Assembly: GCA_007129495.1 (NCBI GenBank)
Contig: SKVJ01000039.1
Coordinates: 23,422 to 87,421 of the forward strand
DNA: 64,000 bases
Origin: Dehalococcoidia bacterium
Lineage (GTDB): Bacteria > Chloroflexota > Dehalococcoidia > GIF9 > AB-539-J10
Reading direction: 5' to 3'
The position numbers were made by a program, and so were the translations under genes. This document shows positions 60,507-64,000 of the stretch, piece after piece (within the stretch, counting starts at the first letter, position 1; every line of letters begins with the position of its first letter). A model generated the notes under the pieces. The model was not told where the DNA came from and searched no databases. It was given only the letters and a program-made list of their open reading frames with translations.

Positions 60507-63152
60507 GTGGCAAACTTAGCAACACTTATCGGCCGAACCTTTGGCGGTCTATTCGATTCCAACGAGAAACAACTCAAGAAGGTCGAGTTGTCGGTGCGTC
60601 TTATCAACGAGCTTGAGCCCGAGTTCAGCGCGTTGAGCGACGAAGGACTTGCTGCGACGACCTCTGATCTTCGTGCCCGTCTTGCAGCCGGAGCAACGTT
60701 TGATGACATACTGCCCGAGGCTTTTGCTGCGGTGCGGGAAACTTCACGGCGCACAATCGGCCTGCGTCACTTCGATGTGCAGCTTGTTGGCGGGGTCTTT
60801 CTCCATCAGGGGCGAATTGCTGAGATGAAGACCGGTGAAGGTAAGACCCTGGTTGCGACGCTGCCGCTCTACCTGAACGCGCTCGAGGATAAAGGTGCGC
60901 ACCTCGTCACTGTAAATGACTATCTCGCGAAACGGGATTGTCTGTGGATGGGTCCCATCTATCATGGCCTCGGCCTGTCCGTAGCCTGTATTACCGGACG
61001 GCAGGATGATGCCAACTATCAGCCGTCCTTTGTCTATGACCCCGAATACGTGGACCCGTCCGATCGCTGGTCAGGACTGAGGCCCGTGTCTCGACAGGAT
61101 GCGTACGGTGCACACATCACATACGGAACTAATAATGAGTTCGGGTTCGATTACTTGCGCGACAATATGGTGACTGATCTCTCTCAATGTGTGCAGCGCA
61201 CATTGCATTATGCGATCGTAGATGAGGTAGACAACATACTCATTGATGAGGCCAGAACTCCGCTGATCATCAGTGGGCAATCCGAAGAGGCTGCGAATCT
61301 TTACGTAGTGCTTGATCGCATCGCTGCAACACTGGTTCGTGACCGTGATTACAGTATTGACGAGCGATCTCGTTCGGTACATCTGACGGACGATGAGGGC
61401 ATACCTCGTGTTGAGGGAATGCTGCGAAACCAGGGGTTGCTGAAAGGTCCTAATCTCTTCGATCCCTCAAACTACACCCTTACCTTCTATCTTCAGAGTG
61501 CACTACGTGCTCATGCGCTATTTCGACGGGACAAGGATTACGTAGTTAAGAACGGCCAAGTCATTATTGTCGATGAACATACCGGACGTTTGATGCCCGG
61601 TCGGCGCTACTCAGAAGGGCTTCATCAGGCGCTGGAGGCGAAAGAGCATGTGCCTGTGCAGCGCGAAAGCGTTACGCACGCAACAGTGACCTTCCAGAAC
61701 TTCTTCCGAATGTACCAAAAACTTGCCGGCATGACCGGAACCGCTCTCACTGAGGCAGAGGAGTTCAGTCGCATCTACCAGCTCGATGTTGTTGACGTGC
61801 CTACACACCGGCCGATGATCCGCGAGGACCTGGCCGACAGGGTGTACCGGGATGAGCCCTCCAAATTCAAGGCGGTCGCTCGGGCAGTGAAGTCTCTGCA
61901 CGAGGAGGGCAGGCCCGTACTCGTTGGAACTACCTCGATCGAGAAATCCGAGGTGATTAATGAGATACTCGTGCGAAACGGCATTCGAGCTCAGGTGCTG
62001 AATGCGAAGAACCACGAGCGCGAAGCGTCCATCATCGCTGAAGCTGGCCGCCTTGGTGCAGTTACTGTCGCAACCAGTATGGCTGGGCGCGGAGTCGACA
62101 TAATACTTGGAGGCGTTGAACAGAATCGGGAGAATGACGGCTGGCAACGAGAACACGACAGGGTGGTAGAGCTTGGTGGATTGGCGGTGGTGGGCACCGA
62201 GCATCATGAAGCACGCCGTATCGATAACCAGTTGCGGGGGCGTGCCGGACGGCAAGGAGATCCAGGTTCCACTGTGTTCTTTGTGTCACTCGACGACGAG
62301 ATTATGCTGCGCTTTGGCGGGGACCGCGTGAAGTCGCTGATGCAGTGGGCGGGAATGGACGAGGATACGCCCATCGAGCATCCAATGGTAACCAAGGCCC
62401 TGACCAATGCGCAGGTACAGACGGAAGGATACCATTTTGATATGCGGAAACACCTTGTCGAGTACGATGATGTACTCAACAAACACAGGGAGGTCATCTA
62501 CGCCGAGCGCCGAAAAGTCCTTGCGACAGAGAACTTGAAAGACCAGATCCTGTCTATGTTGCGTGATGAATTAAGGCTGATTGTGATGAACCGCATCGAT
62601 ACCGATCTCGGAGAGATGGATCGTGAAGGGATGGTACTGGATCTGCAGTCGCTTCTTCCTCTCACCACTGAGCAGGCGACGGGCGTGTTCGAGAATCTCC
62701 CCCCTGCAGACTTGACTGAGGAAGTGCATCAACGCCTCATGGATGTGGCAACGCAGGCATATGAAGCACGTGAACAGGAACTCGGCAACGAAGCCATGCG
62801 GAAGGCTGAACGTCTAGTGATGCTTCATGTAATTGACAGGCTTTGGATGGAACACCTGACAGGAATGGAACATATGCGGCAAGGGATTGGATTGCGAGCC
62901 GTCGCCCAACAGAAACCACTCGTGGTGTATCAGAAAGAGGGACATGCATTGTTCGAAGGCCTGCTTGCTGGGATCAGGCATGATGTTCCTGCGGCGATAT
63001 TCCGCGTATCAGTTCGGACATCGCAGAGAGCGACGCAACCGCAGAGACCGGTGGTACGGCCTGTACCTGTCAGCAGTGGCAGCAAAACGGGACGTAACGA
63101 TCCTTGTCCTTGCGGCTCGGGCAGAAAGTTCAAACGCTGCTGTGGTTCATAA
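60507..63152 (+). CDS. secA: Preprotein translocase ATPase SecA
   Basis: An 881-residue SecA. Walker A is MKTGEGKTLVATLP, the DEAD-box region IVDEVDNILIDEARTPLIISG, and the motor motifs GTTSIEKSEVINEIL, ATSMAGRGVDIIL and LRGRAGRQGDPGSTVFFVSL. The C-terminus has the zinc-binding SEC-C motif CPCGSGRKFKRCC. It drives secreted proteins through SecYEG. GTG start at 60507 is 30 bases after prs. The 392 bases downstream hold no clear gene. Confidence 0.97.
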   Translation: MANLATLIGRTFGGLFDSNEKQLKKVELSVRLINELEPEFSALSDEGLAATTSDLRARLAAGATFDDILPEAFAAVRETSRRTIGLRHFDVQLVGGVFLHQGRIAEMKTGEGKTLVATLPLYLNALEDKGAHLVTVNDYLAKRDCLWMGPIYHGLGLSVACITGRQDDANYQPSFVYDPEYVDPSDRWSGLRPVSRQDAYGAHITYGTNNEFGFDYLRDNMVTDLSQCVQRTLHYAIVDEVDNILIDEARTPLIISGQSEEAANLYVVLDRIAATLVRDRDYSIDERSRSVHLTDDEGIPRVEGMLRNQGLLKGPNLFDPSNYTLTFYLQSALRAHALFRRDKDYVVKNGQVIIVDEHTGRLMPGRRYSEGLHQALEAKEHVPVQRESVTHATVTFQNFFRMYQKLAGMTGTALTEAEEFSRIYQLDVVDVPTHRPMIREDLADRVYRDEPSKFKAVARAVKSLHEEGRPVLVGTTSIEKSEVINEILVRNGIRAQVLNAKNHEREASIIAEAGRLGAVTVATSMAGRGVDIILGGVEQNRENDGWQREHDRVVELGGLAVVGTEHHEARRIDNQLRGRAGRQGDPGSTVFFVSLDDEIMLRFGGDRVKSLMQWAGMDEDTPIEHPMVTKALTNAQVQTEGYHFDMRKHLVEYDDVLNKHREVIYAERRKVLATENLKDQILSMLRDELRLIVMNRIDTDLGEMDREGMVLDLQSLLPLTTEQATGVFENLPPADLTEEVHQRLMDVATQAYEAREQELGNEAMRKAERLVMLHVIDRLWMEHLTGMEHMRQGIGLRAVAQQKPLVVYQKEGHALFEGLLAGIRHDVPAAIFRVSVRTSQRATQPQRPVVRPVPVSSGSKTGRNDPCPCGSGRKFKRCCGS

Positions 63153-63544
63153 TGCGAGGCGAATCAAGATCGCTCGTGTAAGGTGAGACGTTATCGACCA
63201 GATCGGCTGGCTTCCGTTCGGCAGATCGTTGGAATGCTTTCCGATCAGGATGATGAGACATCATTTGTGATTCTAAAACTCGGATCGCATCCGCGAAGCG
63301 ACTTTGAGTTGCGCTGCCCGCCAAAGAGTGTCTGTTGTTCCCCAGCAAGGCCGTTTGACAGGCGCTTTGATTATCGAGCCGCAGGAACTTTAGACGGTTG
63401 CCCTCGTATTTTCGGAAGTCCTGGAGATGCTCCACATCAGCCATTGATGTGGCAGTCAAGCCCGAGTCAGAGTCCCGCCTGGATCAGATGTGAGCCTCCC
63501 GCCGCAGGGCACGCTGGTCACGTTCCGTACTATACTTTGCATTG
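63153..63544. other. Intergenic region after secA
   Basis: No supported gene. Two inverted repeats are present: ATGATG-aga-CATCAT (63250-63264) and CCACATCA-gccat-TGATGTGG (63432-63452), either of which might help end secA transcription. Two overlapping frames (63130-63459 minus, 63183-63545 plus) lack motifs and ribosome binding sites. Confidence 0.45.
63531..63536 (+). promoter_or_regulatory. -10 box just before the last gene
   Basis: TATACT ends 8 bases before the ATG at 63545, so transcription would begin on or next to the start codon. The -35 region (GGCACG) is poor. This resembles the glyA arrangement. Confidence 0.45.
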
Positions 63545-64000
63545 ATGACTATTGTTGAACCGACTCAAATCATCAAGGGCCTGCGCGAGCGCATCTCCTC
63601 TGGCCAGGGATGGTACGAAGCGGTCTTGTGGGCAGCCAGTCTATGGCCGCTTGCTGAAGAAGAAGTGGATGGAGAGCGGTATGTCTATTTGCTCGATGGA
63701 GAGGCCTTGGACCTGTTGCGACTATTCGAACGCCTCTACCTTGAAATCAGTGACCTTGTTCCTGAGCAGGAGTTTGCGGCGCTGATCGCGAACGATACTC
63801 CTCCAAGTGAATATGGCCGGAGTCAACTGAAAATGGCTTTGGGCCATGAAAGATACCGGGCCTATCTTACCTTTATTTACGGGGTTCTGGTTGAGGAGAT
63901 GGTGATTCATTCTGTCGTTGAAGAGTTTCGAAAGCGGAGAAGAGCGTCTGGACTTACGCACTACGATGCAGACATTGATGATGCGTACCTCTATGTTTAC
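63545..64000 (+). CDS. Unknown protein, N-terminal 152 residues (cut by window end)
   Basis: An open frame beginning MTIVEPTQIIKGLRERISSG and running off the window. It looks like a helical protein: WYEAVLWAASLWPLAEEEVDGERYVYLLDGEALDLLRLFERLYLEI, then a second helical region ending FRKRRRASGLTHYDADIDDAYLYVY. No cysteine motif or membrane segment is visible. I do not recognise the family. The codon pattern and acidic helical character look like real coding sequence. A -10 box directly before the ATG suggests a leaderless transcript. Confidence 0.72.
   Translation, partial: MTIVEPTQIIKGLRERISSGQGWYEAVLWAASLWPLAEEEVDGERYVYLLDGEALDLLRLFERLYLEISDLVPEQEFAALIANDTPPSEYGRSQLKMALGHERYRAYLTFIYGVLVEEMVIHSVVEEFRKRRRASGLTHYDADIDDAYLYVY

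Noticed and set aside
63130..63545. Overlapping frames on both strands after secA
   Set aside because: One overlaps the end of secA, neither has a motif or ribosome binding site, and they occupy the same bases.
1..64000. CRISPR array, insertion sequence or prophage
   Set aside because: No regularly spaced repeats, transposase, integrase or phage structural genes were seen in the window.

Overview
The window is a gene-dense, housekeeping-rich stretch of a bacterial chromosome of moderate GC. Gene content suggests Chloroflexota, most likely Dehalococcoidia-like. The clues are a split, archaeal-type glutamate synthase, an NrpR-type nitrogen regulator, a very long PurL, GatCAB with a single GltX, and a Lys/Glu-rich 48-residue protein beside rnc. 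This assignment is inference from gene content; no rRNA or marker alignment was possible. I see no insertion sequence, prophage, integron or CRISPR array.

Layout. 0-8 kb: recombination and repair genes (end of yebC, ruvC, ruvA, uvrB), then pepA, a DUF362-like protein, acylphosphatase, rnc with a tiny downstream ORF, and a J-domain protein with three exact 68-residue repeats. 8-16 kb: tRNA-Gln, a small membrane protein, an unknown protein, a DHA2-like MFS exporter, a DUF255 thioredoxin-fold protein, a Sua5/YrdC enzyme and an acetamidase/formamidase. 16-46 kb: an unusual concentration of nitrogen genes. It holds sir2-purL-purQ, then (minus strand) nadE-carA-purF-pdxT-nrpR, gdhA, glnA and gatB. 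Next comes a ten-gene minus-strand operon: ferredoxin, FMN glutamate-synthase paralogue, unknown protein, hisH, FAD oxidoreductase, class-II amidotransferase, hisF, Fe-S/FMN glutamate synthase, GXGXG subunit and an OmpR-like regulator. It is followed by pyrG, tRNA-Glu, trpS, gatA and gatC. 46-54 kb: an EF-G-like GTPase, then on the minus strand dksA-like, lspA, rluD, a coiled-coil protein, gltX, etfB and etfA. 54-58 kb: hrcA-grpE-dnaK under a near-canonical CIRCE operator, with small ORFs behind dnaK. 58-64 kb: glyA (apparently leaderless), prs, secA and a truncated unknown gene.

How the genes work together. Gdh and GlnA (with acetamidase as a possible ammonia source) fix ammonia into glutamate and glutamine. 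The split glutamate synthase recycles glutamine. At least nine separate glutamine amide-consuming systems are encoded within about 30 kb: PurL/Q, PdxT, PurF, CarA, NadE, GatCAB, GltS, HisHF and PyrG. NrpR (a family that senses 2-oxoglutarate) and an OmpR-like protein with a degenerate receiver are candidate regulators. GltX, GatCAB, tRNA-Glu and tRNA-Gln are consistent with indirect Gln-tRNA synthesis.

The most interesting points are the ten-gene glutamate synthase operon with two dissimilar FMN subunits, the nitrogen hub with its two regulators, the repeat-bearing J protein, the CIRCE-hrcA arrangement, and promoters that place transcription starts on or next to start codons.
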